Of a DNA stretch of 64,000 nucleotides, positions 42,859 through 52,869 are shown in pieces. The DNA is from Craspedostauros australis (taxonomy: Eukaryota; Bacillariophyta; Bacillariophyceae; Mastogloiales; Achnanthaceae). Position numbers and translations under genes: made by a program. The DNA lies in contig JAMXDE010000004.1 in assembly GCA_026770025.1 (NCBI GenBank), positions 2,963,501-3,027,500 on the forward strand. The letters run 5' to 3'. Within the stretch, counting starts at the first letter, position 1, and every line of letters begins with the position of its first letter. Below the pieces are notes generated by a model, which made no database searches, was not told the DNA's origin, and was given only the letters and a program-made list of their open reading frames with translations.

Positions 42859-44234
42859 AGTGTCGTTATTGTTACTGTGGCGATGATGATGAGAGATGAA
42901 TGCTTCGGTTTGATACGGTTTACTTGCTTGTTGATGTTGGTCTGTTGATGTTCGTTTCTTCTGATTTTATGAAGTGTTGTTGCAGTGTTGCTTGTTGTGA
43001 TGTTGTTGCGATGTTGCCGTTGTGGAGGCGGCTACTGTCAAATCATGTGGAGACCCTGAGCGCAACACGTGGTGAACTGGAACCAGGGATGAGGCGATCT
43101 TCTTGTGATGTGCTTTTCGCCGGTTGGTTTGTGTGATGATCTTCGCTTTGCACGGGTTCGGATTTTCTGTATGCAGGATTGCCCATCCCGCGTGAACCGC
43201 GTTAGGTCCATTTAGTCAACAAAACCAGTGAAGTACTCCATTGAGTCGATCTATCCATGAATGAGACGTGACCAGAAATATGTTCGTTGACAATTTGTTC
43301 ATCATTTGTATGTGTATCACATGGTGGCTCTCTGCGCACCTCGGTGGCAACAACACCTGACGAATTTGGCATTGGCAGGTGGCTGTCCGTTTCCCATGGT
43401 GGGAAAGGGCGACATTGCGCACATCTGTCACGGACTTCACATTCAAGAAGAAGGAAAGTGTGACGATCGTGATCAATCTCTGTCGTCGTCATTGCTGGGA
43501 GAGCGTGAAGTTGGGGTCTGCGATCCTGCTATCAGAAGAGAAGTTGGAGTAGTTGCTCTGTTTTAGGCATCTTGCCCTATCCGCATCCATCATCAAAGTT
43601 GTGCAAGATGATGCTGACCAATTATACTATATTTCATGGTCCACGCACTCTCCTCCTATGCTTCGTCCACGCTTCTTACACCTCGATCTGTCGTCGAATG
43701 ACATCGTAACCAAATTTGATGGGAAAGGGGCAATCGAAACCGCTCGGAGACACTCCAATTTTGATGACGACCAGCGCGTCGCTTCTCTTGCGGAGAGGAA
43801 TCAACCTTTCCCACTTGCGCAGCGAGTCGCAGTTGATGTGGTCCAATTTGTTGGGAACGTGTTCCGCGCAAATGACGGAACGTGGACAAAAAAATCCCGC
43901 TGATTGGAATGCACGAACGCAACACGATTGACTTTGGTCGACTTTGGCGGATGCATTTGTTGCGCTGCGTTGCGTCACACCGTGTTGAGCTGTGCAACTC
44001 CGAAAATCAAAAGAATCTGAAACTGCGACACACAAACGCAAAGAGGAAAGGCAAAGGAGAGACAAATTCGCGCCAACTGCAGCAGCATTCATCCCATAAA
44101 CCCAGACACTTCCATACTCACAGCCGTGATCGTGTCCATACTCGCAACCACATTGATAGTCATCATAACAGGAACAGCAGGAACGGCAGGAACAGAAATA
44201 TTAGCCGAGTGTAGAAGAGTAGAGTAGAGGAACA
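42859..44234. other. divergent intergenic region, 1.4 kb
   Basis: Separates the hydrolase (minus) from the LRR gene (plus), so both promoters are here. Open frames are short, overlap on both strands and show no motif. No repeat of note. Confidence 0.5.
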
Positions 44235-46295
44235 ATGCAAACGCCAGACACAGAGACGAACATCATGGCCGACGTGGGGCTGGAGGAGATCCAGGACATC
44301 TCGTTGGCGCCAAGCATGAGCAACGACGGCAACCAGCTGCCGGACGTGGAGGACATGAAGACGGAGCAGGCGATCAACGGCGGCGGCACCAGGGGCAAGC
44401 GCAACATCCTCCTGGCGGCCATCGGAACGGTCGCCGTCATCATCGCCATCATCCTCATCGCCACCTTGGGACGCAAGGACTCCTCGTCCAAGTCGTCCAG
44501 CTCCACTGGCAACGCCAACACTAACAAGCTCACCGGCCTGGGAGAGGCCCTGTTCCTCATCAAGAACGTCTACGGCGGCAGCGAGGCCGTCTTCCAGAAC
44601 CCCGTCTCTCCGCAGTCCAAGGCCCTAGAGTGGATCCTGGGAAAGGACAACATCCAGACGCCCAAGCCGAAAGCCGATTCCGACCCCACCAACCACGCCT
44701 ACGACCCCTTCGTGCAGCGCTACGCCGTGGCCGCCTTCATCTTCTCCACCATGCCGCAGTCCGTGGTCGTCGAGCTCAACCTCCTCGATCCGGACTCGTC
44801 AGAATGCACCTGGAACGCCAAGTACAAGGACCGATTCATGCCCGATGGCAAGGACAGACCCCGGGAACCCCAGCGGCTAGGCTTCATCTGCGACGACGGC
44901 AAGCGCATGATACAGGTCCGGTTCCCGTCGATGGGCCTCTTCGGGTACCTCCCCGTGCCGGAGCTGGAGGCCATGAAGTACATGGAGAAGATCGAGCTCG
45001 ATGTCAACAAGCTCAGCCTGGAGAACGAGCTGCCCATCTTCGCCGAGCTCTCGCATCTATCCATGGCGTACAACTTCGTGGCCGGCACCCTGCCATCCAC
45101 CATCGGCGGGCTCACCAACCTCAGGGTCCTCTCCCTCTCCAACAACAACATCAAGGGCGTGATCCCTCCGGAGATCAACAAGTGCAGGGTCCTGGAGGTT
45201 CTCGCCATGGATCACAACTCCCTCCTGGGCGGTCTGTCCGCCATCGAGGACCTCAGGCTCCTCGAGGAGATATACCTCGGCAACAACTTCCTCGAGGACA
45301 ACATCAACCACAGCACCTTCGACAAGCTCAAAAATCTCGAGGTGCTTTCCTTGCACAACAATGAGCTCGCCGGACCGCTCCCCAACGCCTGGTTCACCGA
45401 ACTCAAAGCCCTCAAGCATCTCGACGTTCACCACAACACCATCGGTTCGACCGAGGAATGGAACAATGAGGCCACCCGGAACTACGACGGAGTCTTGGAG
45501 TACATCGACGTCAAGTCCAACGTCCTGCGCGGCGAGCTTCCACGATCCTTGCACTTCCTCAGCTCTCATCTCACCCACCTCGACGTCTCCCACAACTCGC
45601 TCGACAGCAAGATCCCAACGACCTTGCAGAGCCTCGTCGAGCTTAGAGCCTTGATGCTCTCCAAGATGGGATTCGGAGACTCCTACCCCGCCCCGGACTG
45701 GCTCGCCAGCCTCACGGAGCTCAAGTACCTCAGCCTGCAGTCGCTCGGAATCACTGGCACCATCCCCTCCTACTTTGCCGACATGGACAAGCTGATCCTC
45801 CTCGACCTCGATTTCAACCGTTTCAGCAAGGAGATCCCCACCGTCCTCTCCACCCTGCCGGAACTCAAGTACCTCCAGATCAACCGCAACCAGCTCACGG
45901 GCAACGTCCCCCCGGAGATTGTCAACATGCCAAGCCTCACCCTCCTCACGGTCGACAACAACATGCTCAACGGCACCCTCGGACCAGCCACGGACGCCAA
46001 TTGTCCCATCAGCGTCATGACGGCCGACTGCGGCAACGAGGCCTTCAACTGTCCCTTTTGCGAAGGTCAGGCGGCTATTGACGCGCAGCAGGAGATCAGC
46101 TGTCCCTGCTGCTCGCAATGCTGCTACGACAGCCCGGACGATGAGGATTGCAACCTCGGCGACTGGCTCAGTCTCGTCGAGAATGATTCCGAGCAGTGGC
46201 GGGATGTGCGGTACCGACGTCAGGAGGAGGGGATCAACACGGAAGGGTACCTGTACTATCACCGAAGTTCAAACTATGAGAGGATTTCGTCGTAA
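44235..46295 (+). CDS. membrane-anchored LRR protein (type II orientation)
   Basis: 686 residues, single exon. An acidic cytosolic N-terminus (1-52) and a GTRGKR stop-transfer patch precede one membrane helix (about 57-78). A Ser/Lys linker then leads to an outward LRR ectodomain (about 270-590) with plant-type repeats (LTNLRVLSLSNNNIKGVIPPEI; LPELKYLQINRNQLTGNVP). The segment between about 100 and 265 resembles the N-terminal cap of such proteins. A Cys-rich tail (about 595-650: CPFC, CPCCSQCCYD) probably forms disulfides. There is no kinase domain, so any signalling needs a partner. Diatoms carry many such proteins; roles in adhesion or sensing have been guessed but not shown. GC is visibly higher than in the left part of the window. 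Confidence 0.87.
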   Translation: MQTPDTETNIMADVGLEEIQDISLAPSMSNDGNQLPDVEDMKTEQAINGGGTRGKRNILLAAIGTVAVIIAIILIATLGRKDSSSKSSSSTGNANTNKLTGLGEALFLIKNVYGGSEAVFQNPVSPQSKALEWILGKDNIQTPKPKADSDPTNHAYDPFVQRYAVAAFIFSTMPQSVVVELNLLDPDSSECTWNAKYKDRFMPDGKDRPREPQRLGFICDDGKRMIQVRFPSMGLFGYLPVPELEAMKYMEKIELDVNKLSLENELPIFAELSHLSMAYNFVAGTLPSTIGGLTNLRVLSLSNNNIKGVIPPEINKCRVLEVLAMDHNSLLGGLSAIEDLRLLEEIYLGNNFLEDNINHSTFDKLKNLEVLSLHNNELAGPLPNAWFTELKALKHLDVHHNTIGSTEEWNNEATRNYDGVLEYIDVKSNVLRGELPRSLHFLSSHLTHLDVSHNSLDSKIPTTLQSLVELRALMLSKMGFGDSYPAPDWLASLTELKYLSLQSLGITGTIPSYFADMDKLILLDLDFNRFSKEIPTVLSTLPELKYLQINRNQLTGNVPPEIVNMPSLTLLTVDNNMLNGTLGPATDANCPISVMTADCGNEAFNCPFCEGQAAIDAQQEISCPCCSQCCYDSPDDEDCNLGDWLSLVENDSEQWRDVRYRRQEEGINTEGYLYYHRSSNYERISS

Positions 46296-46857
46296 GCACG
46301 TTCGTTGGTGCGAGCGCGGGATCGTGGCGGAAAAGTCCAGAGTAGCGAATGGCCATCCGACCAACCAATATGATCATCATTTAATGTCACATCATTTGTC
46401 AGAAGCTGTTTGCATGCTCTTGGTGTTGCTGTTGTGAGACATGTCGATTGAGAGAGCATGTGGAGGAGTGGAGCGATTGGAAACATGTAAAGATCCGCAA
46501 CTGGAAGAACTGCGAAATGCCACCAACATGCCAGACGCTGCATGAATCTAATGAACGTACTTGTTGTGCATGTATTTGGGATTTAAAATTAGGTATTGGT
46601 GACAAATGGCCATTGTGTCCATGTGGGTGATGCTTGTTGCATTTCGTGATGCAATGTAATGTACAGTTGCGTTGGAGGTTGTTGGTGTGGGGGATTGGAG
46701 AGTAGAAGTAATGTGTATTCGTGTGCTGTTTTTTTTTTGTGCCAAAGCAACTGAATGGATGAGGAGCCACTTGTGAAGATGAATGTATTTGTTGTGGTGG
46801 GTTTGTGTCTTTGGATAAGATGGAACCGACCAAAGACATAGGGCTCGGCATGGTCCT
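46296..46857. other. convergent intergenic region
   Basis: Between the 3' ends of the membrane LRR gene and the RNYF-repeat gene. Contains a poly-T tract near 46729-46738. Frames entering from the repeat gene on other registers are shadows. Confidence 0.6.
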
Positions 46858-49800
46858 TTAGTTGACTTCGGCTCCGCCATCGAAGAGCATGACGGAAGAT
46901 GGAGAGCGGGATAGCTTGCCCTCCTGTTCGTTCTCCGTGACGATCTCCTCTTGGGGATGATCGCCCTTGAACGGCTCGGTCTCGACCAAGCTCTGGCGGA
47001 ACGAAGCGAACTCCTTGGAGAAGTCCTCCTCCATCTCGAAGTGATCGCTGTGACCATGCGAAAGGTCGTCCGGATGGTGATGGTGGTGATGATGCTCGTC
47101 GTCGTAGTAGTGGTATCCATGATGGTCGTGGTACACGTGCTCATCATGATCCATGGCGACATGCGAATGGATGTGCTCCTCATGACCAGGAGCAGATGGA
47201 CGATCGAAGTAGTTGCGTCCGCACGCGAATGGATCGGTGGTCTGGACCGAACGTTCGGGATGCTGGTAGTCTTCTGCGAGCTGCTTGAGGGCGGCGGCTT
47301 CGGCCAGGATGAGCTCGCGTTCTTCGGTCTCTGCTTCGTGATCGGCGGATGGGCGGCTGAAGTAGTTGCGGCCACAGGCGAATGGATCGGTGGTCTTGAC
47401 TGGGAACTCTGGATGCATGTAGTCCACAGCAAGCTGCTTGAGAGCAGCGGCGTCTGCCAAGACACGAGCACGCTCCTCGGCTTCTTCGTCGAGCTCCTGT
47501 TGTGGAGCAGATGGACGATCGAAGTAGTTGCGTCCGCAAGCAAGTGGGTCGGTGGTCTTGACTGGGAGCTCTGGATGCATGTAGTCCACAGCGAGCTTTT
47601 TGAGGGCGGCGGCGTCTTCCAGGATCCTGGCGCGTTCGTCGGCCTCTTCCTTGGATTCTTGCAGTTCGGCGGAAGCACGATCGAAGTAGTTGCGGCAAGA
47701 TGCCAACGGATCCACAGCAACCGGCTTCTCTGGATGCATGTAGTCGATGGCAAGCTCCTTGAGCTTCATCATGTCCTCCATGATATCATCACGTTCGTCC
47801 ATGTCATCTTCATCTTCATACTCGTCGGCAGCAGGGCGGCTGAAGTAGTTGCGGCCACAGGCGAACGGATCGGTGGTCTTGACCGGGAGCTCTGGGTGCA
47901 TGTAGTCCACAGCAAGCTGCTTGAGAGCAGCGGCGTCTGCCAGGACTTGGGCACGCTCCTCGGCTTCTTCGTCGAGCTCCTGTTGTGGAGCAGATGGACG
48001 ATCGAAGTAGTTGCGACCGCAAGCAAGTGGGTCGGTGGTCTTGACTGGGAGCTCTGGATGCATGTAGTCCACAGCGAGCTTCTTGAGGGCGGCTGCGTCT
48101 TCAAGGATCCTGGAGCGTTCCTCCGCCTCCTCGGCAGTCTCTTGCGGTTCAGCGGAAGCACGATCGAAGTAGTTGCGGCATGATGCCAATGAATCCACAA
48201 CAACTGGCTTCTCTGGATGCATGTAGTCGATGGCAAGCTCCTTGAGCTTCATGGCGTCTGCGACAATGTCATCACGCTCATCCATATCGTCCTCATCTTC
48301 ATACTCATCAGCGGCTGGACGACTGAAGTAGTTGCGTCCACAGGCGAATGGATCGGTGGTCTTGACCGGGAGCTCTGGATGCATGTAGTCCACGGCCAGC
48401 TGCTTGAGAGCAGCGGCATCTTCGAGGACTCTGGCACGCTCTTCAGCCTCTTCGTCGAGCTCCTGTTGTGGTGCAGATGGACGATCGAAGTAGTTGCGAC
48501 CGCAAGCAAGTGGGTCGGTGGTCTTGACTGGGAGCTCTGGATGCAAGTAGTCCACAGCGAGCTTCTTGAGGGCGGCTGCGTCTTCGAGGATCCTGGCACG
48601 TTCGTCAGCCTCTTCCTTGGATTCTTGTGGTTCGGCAGATGCACGATCGAAGTAGTTGCGGCATGATGCCAACGGATCTACAGCAACTGGCTTCTCCGGA
48701 TGCATGTAGTCGATGGCAAGCTCCTTGAGCTTCATGGCATCTGCGACAATGTCATCACGCTCATCCATGTCATCTTCGTCCTCGAATTCATCAGCGGCTG
48801 GACGACTGAAGTAGTTGCGGCCACAGGCAAACGGATCGGAGGTCTTGACTGGGAGCTCTGGATGCATGTAGTCCACAGCAAGCTGCTTGAGAGCGGCGGC
48901 GTCTGCCAAGACTTGGGCACGCTCCTCGGCTTCTTCGTCGAGCTCCTGTTGTGGAGCAGATGGACGATCGAAGTAGTTGCGTCCACAGGCGAGTGGGTCG
49001 GTGGTCTTGACTGGGAGCTCTGGATGCATGTAGTCCACAGCGAGCTTCTTGAGAGCAGCCGCGTCTTCCAGGATCCTGGCGCGTTCGTCGGCCTCTTCCT
49101 TGGATTCTTGTGGCTCGGCGGACGCCCGGCCGAAGTAGTTGCGAGCCCCTGCAAGAGGATCGGTAACCTTGACTGGGAGTTCGGGATGCATGTAGTCCAC
49201 AGCAAACTGCTTGAGCTGCTTCGCATCCTGCAAGATGCGGATGCGCTCCATCTCTTCCTCAACGTTGGAGCGAGGAGCAGATGGGCGGTTGAAGTAGTTG
49301 CGGGCCTTGGCCAAGGGATCGACCTCGACCGGGGCTTCTGGGTGGGCATAGAAGTCGGCCCATTGCTTGAGTTGGCGGGCATCGCGGAGGACGGCGAGGC
49401 GTTCGTTCCATTCCTCGTCTGTGCAGTTGTTTTGGTGGAGCAGTAGCGTGGCAATAGCAATGGTGATGATGGTGGTATGGGGTGGTTGGAGAGCAGCGGA
49501 GGATTGGAGGAGGGTCGCAAGTGAACCGATTGTCAGTCTGGTTTGTATCAGAACATGGGCAGCACCAGCACCAACATCAGTAGAGTATCGTATCGAGCAC
49601 ATGCACTCATACCATGGCATTCGTGCATGATATATGTGAGGCCGTCGCCGTCCCAAACACAGACGGAGCCCATGCAATAAGTCTTTCCATCACACATCAG
49701 CCCGGGCTAAATGTTGATGCCCACTTTTGGATCTCATGGGAAGATCTTTTCGATCGCTGGCACCAAACAATGTACACCAGCAGACATCGGTTTGTATCTT

Positions 49801-50042
49801 TGCTCACCTTCCTCCTCATCTTCGTCTGCCGCATCATACTCAAGATCGTTATCCTCTTCGGCACTCTCGTCCTCGGAGGACACGGAAGGCTCCTCATCGG
49901 TTTCGATGGTGGAGATCGCAAAGCGAGAGGTGTCTTCCTGCTTTTCGGGGGATTGTTTCCGTCCACTCATACTGCGGGGATGTTGCTCATGTGGCACATC
50001 CTTGATCTCCTTTGCAGTATCAGTGGACATAGACGCTCCCAT
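46858..50042 (-). CDS. RNYF-module repeat protein with His-rich tail, two exons
   Basis: Proposed CDS: exon 1 49808-50042, intron 49419-49807, exon 2 46858-49418; 931 residues. Exon 1 gives a very acidic 78-residue N-terminus (DEDEEE at its end). The GTGAGC donor and GCACAG acceptor are both phase 1 and join it to DEEWNERLAVLRDARQLK. Residues to about 822 are 14 modules of some 54 residues, each with an acidic helix (EERARILEDAAALKQLA), then DYMHPE-PV, a DPLACGRNYF core and RPSAP or a variant. From the third module on, three module types repeat as a trimer with a period of 483 bp. The tail (823-931) has about 20 His in 50 residues, then acidic and Ser stretches. No signal peptide or membrane helix. 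I do not recognise a characterised family; scaffold or metal-binding roles are guesses. Confidence 0.85.
47038..47187 (-). other. His-rich segment of the RNYF-repeat protein
   Basis: Codes for about 50 residues, some 20 of them His, including seven in a row, mixed with Asp, Glu and Tyr. Such composition usually binds transition metals or buffers pH. It lies once only, after the last RNYF module. Confidence 0.8.
47210..49310 (-). repeat. coding tandem repeat with 483-bp higher-order period
   Basis: The antisense string gaagtagttgcg (the RNYF codons) recurs 14 times about 160 bp apart. One module type recurs at 47521, 48004, 48487 and 48970, exactly 483 bp apart, showing triplicate blocks copied as units. 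Nucleotide identity between blocks is high, so the array probably expands and homogenises by recombination. Confidence 0.9.
49419..49807 (-). other. intron of the RNYF-repeat gene (proposed)
   Basis: Reads GTGAGC at its 5' end and GCACAG at its 3' end on the minus strand. A pyrimidine/CCA-rich stretch precedes the acceptor. Phase 1 on both sides regenerates an Asp codon, and acidic sequence continues across the junction. Confidence 0.75.
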
Positions 50043-51895
50043 CGTTTCGATTCTGTGCTTTTGTGTTTGTTCTCAGTGGTGTGTTCTCTGGGTGAGTTGG
50101 TTGGTGAGTGAGTCGAGTTGAGTTGAGTGAGTAGGATGCTCGGTTTGTTCGTTCGTTCGGTTGTTGTCGTTGTTGTTGCGTTGTTTGTTCCTTACTTGTT
50201 CATTGGATGAAAAGTTTGTGAGCACGACGTGGGGGAGGACACATCATCGTGGAAGAGAGCGTTGTGCTTCCTCCTTCATTCTGCTGTAGTTGCTGCACGA
50301 ACAACTCGTGCTCATCGCCAACACCATCATCCAAGATTTTCGGCCGCACCCTTTGATCCCGTTGGTTCCCACAAACCCTCCCTTCTCGTCCGCACCCAAC
50401 AACAAGAAGGCAGACGCAAACACAGAAACGAGGTCAAGAACGATCGCCGAGCTCCGCCCAGTCCAGGGTTTCGGACAAAACAAGAAGCCTCAACCCATCG
50501 CTCCGAACCTCCATGATGACGATGATGTCGCTAATTTGCAACGTGACAACCTGCGGTGTCAACCCTCCAAACAGATACACATCCGAAGAGACCAAAGCCG
50601 TCGGCCGCTCACCTTTTCGCCCATTCGTATTCTCCTCTGTCCACACACAAGCAACACGTGACGTCGTTGAGGCCGGCCGGCGCCCTTCCATGGCAGCAGC
50701 GTTCTTTGTGGCTGCCTTGTTCCTGCCAATTTCTGACACCTCCAGCAGATGGAATCCGAACATGAGGATTGTTGCGACATCCTTTGTCTCCTTTGTGTAC
50801 TGTCGTCATGCCATTGTTACGTACCACAACATTCTCAATTTGGAGGAAGAGAAGGAGGCTGAGATTCCACAACGACAAGATGACAGATTTGTCGATTGAG
50901 CGGCTTTCATTCGCAGTGACGTTCTTTGTTCAGCAAAATAAATAAAGTGGGATGAAGCCGGCCTTCGGTTCTGTTAAACAACGAAGAACTTAACCGTGTC
51001 CACCCTTCGCAGATGAGTCGCACGTGACTACAGGCTTCTCATTTAATCAAACTGTGCCTTTCTCATTGGACGAGAAGTGACACGGGTGCTGTCAGATAAA
51101 ACCAGAACTCACGGTTTCCTGTAGAGAAGATACTATTTCCCACTGGAGGAATTGACGAGAATCGTATCTTTGAAGTGGCAACACTGCTCATCATGGCCCA
51201 AAACGCAACGAGAATGCTGGCAACAGGACGCATGAGGAGGCCACGAGGCAGAGCGTGCGGACAACAGCGGCAGCACCGAAACGAAAAAGAACAAATAGAA
51301 GAAGCAGCGACGTACGCGTACACTCACTCGTACGAATGGATCAGCGATCATCTTCGTTGCTCGTGAAGCCAATGAGAGCTCCCTCACGTTTTGGGAAGCC
51401 GAATTTCTGTTGGCTGTCTCATGACGGAAGCAGAAGACAGAGACGGGTGCGATGCGAAGGCTGTCCGCGGAGAGCTGCCTCGTTCTTCCTTGTGCAAACC
51501 GTTGTTGAAGCTCGGCAAGAATCAGGTGAGCGATGATGGGAACAGTGGCTCTTGAGGGTTTGCAGAACAATTGCTGTCACGAAGAACGATCACATCGTGA
51601 GACAGAGGATGGTGTCAGGGACCGCATCAGACAGAGGCTGGAGCAAAGATCTGGTTCCGATTCTGTTGTGGGAGAGACCGTGTTGCGTCGTTTCTTCCCC
51701 TCCTCTCGCCCTCTCCATCGGGTTGGCCTTGCGTTCCGTCGTGCATCTCTGGCTTGGCTCTGAGATCTCTCCATCCTTCTCTCATAAAACCAAAGATCCA
51801 AGGATCAGGACAAGCAATCAACCAACTAGCAGCAAGCACTTCCGAAAGGAATATCCAAAGAGGAACAAACACATCACACCACACCACATTTCATC
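50043..51895. other. divergent intergenic region, 1.85 kb
   Basis: Upstream of both the RNYF-repeat gene (minus) and the 65-aa gene (plus). Frames around 50290-50900 on both strands (up to 128 aa) are possible but motif-free, and the strands compete. No supported gene. Confidence 0.45.
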
Positions 51896-52363
51896 ATGGG
51901 CAAGAAGAGCAAGAGCCAGCAGAAGGAGGAGGAGATCACCCTCAACAAGTAAGTCGTCGCATGGATTGCTGGGTGTGCCGCGCTGCTCTCGCATGGCTTC
52001 GTGCATGGGCATTGGATCTGCGGCGACCAGGGAGCTGGACACGAGTGGGGGCATGCGATGTTGCCCTTCCGCCTCATAGCTCTTGCGTTCTTATTACACC
52101 GCAGAACACTCATCTAACTCTCGCATCTCCTTTTGTTGCCACCATCACTATCGACCACCGCGTCAACAATCATCGAACCGACATCGCCCATGCTCCAATC
52201 GTTCGCATCACACCACAGGAAGGACGCCAAGAAGGTCGCCAAGCTTCAGGCACAGATCCCATACCATGAGGGTCGCCGCAACACCGAGGAGGTTGAGAAG
52301 ATAAAAAATCAGATCGAGGCTATCTGGAAGAAGACTCGTGAGGCTGCCACAGCCGTCAACTAG
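51896..52363 (+). CDS. small charged protein, 65 aa, two exons
   Basis: Proposed CDS joins 51896-51948 to 52219-52363. Exon 1 encodes MGKKSKSQQKEEEITLN. The GTAAGT donor (phase 2) and CACAG acceptor rebuild a Lys codon and continue into KKDAKKVAKLQAQIPYHEGR. The protein ends KKTREAATAVN before a TAG. It is highly charged and almost entirely helical in appearance, with a possible coiled coil (about 18-60). There is no signal or membrane segment. Codon use is clean and the phase agreement is exact, so I believe it is real although too short for ordinary gene finding. Function not recognised. Confidence 0.72.
51949..52218 (+). other. intron of the 65-aa gene (proposed)
   Basis: Begins GTAAGT, ends CACCACAG, 270 bp, phase 2. 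Without splicing, exon 1 meets TAA immediately. Confidence 0.72.
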
Positions 52364-52869
52364 AGGACATGATCCTCGCTCAGCATTGCCCGGGCCTCAT
52401 GGTCTGGCGCATATCCGATGAGAACTCCATGACGTGGTACCCCTTTTTGGTCAACATTCCTATCTTCCCTATCGGATCTGGCGTGCGGAAGCAAACCATG
52501 CAGCAGCAGCTTATCTGCGGCAATGGTCCCCACAGATCGGACACTGAATTAGACAATGTAAACTAATTATCTGAAACCATTTATACACACACAAACCCAA
52601 ACAACATGAGGACTTATCACACGCGGCTCGCTATCGCTAGAGGACGACGCCTTGTTGTTCTTGGGCATCATGGTTGTGGAGGAGTACCCCTGCTGCACGA
52701 ACTACGCGAACACTGCCTCTTTCATGGTGTGCCACACGATTGGAGAGTCCAGCCAAGATTAGGGCAGTGAAAACATGACGCTAAATCAAGGAGTCCACGC
52801 AAATGACTATCATGGACTTGCGTAGTAGAGTAAAGCATCGAGAGTAAACTATTCTATGCATTTGATCAC
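52364..52869. other. convergent intergenic region
   Basis: Lies between the 65-aa gene and the J-domain gene. No repeat or gene recognised; the 65-aa plus frame at 52369-52566 lacks motifs. Confidence 0.5.

Noticed and set aside
43200..43275. Similarity to 61540-61620 (ggtccat-tagtcaa, attgagtcgatc)
   Set aside because: Two short matches with different spacing; not enough to call a repeat.
45057..46262. 401-aa minus-strand frame across the membrane LRR gene
   Set aside because: Antisense shadow created by the regular leucine-rich repeat codons.
46548..47753. 401-aa minus-strand Ser/Thr/Arg-rich frame
   Set aside because: Alternative register of the repeat gene. The composition is repeat-derived and it crosses the true stop codon.
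46951..48183. 410-aa plus-strand open frame, and similar ones at 48217-48666 and 48700-49446
   Set aside because: They are antisense readings of the RNYF array. The repeated codons simply lack stops on the opposite strand, and the translations are Val/Leu/Gly/Trp repeats.
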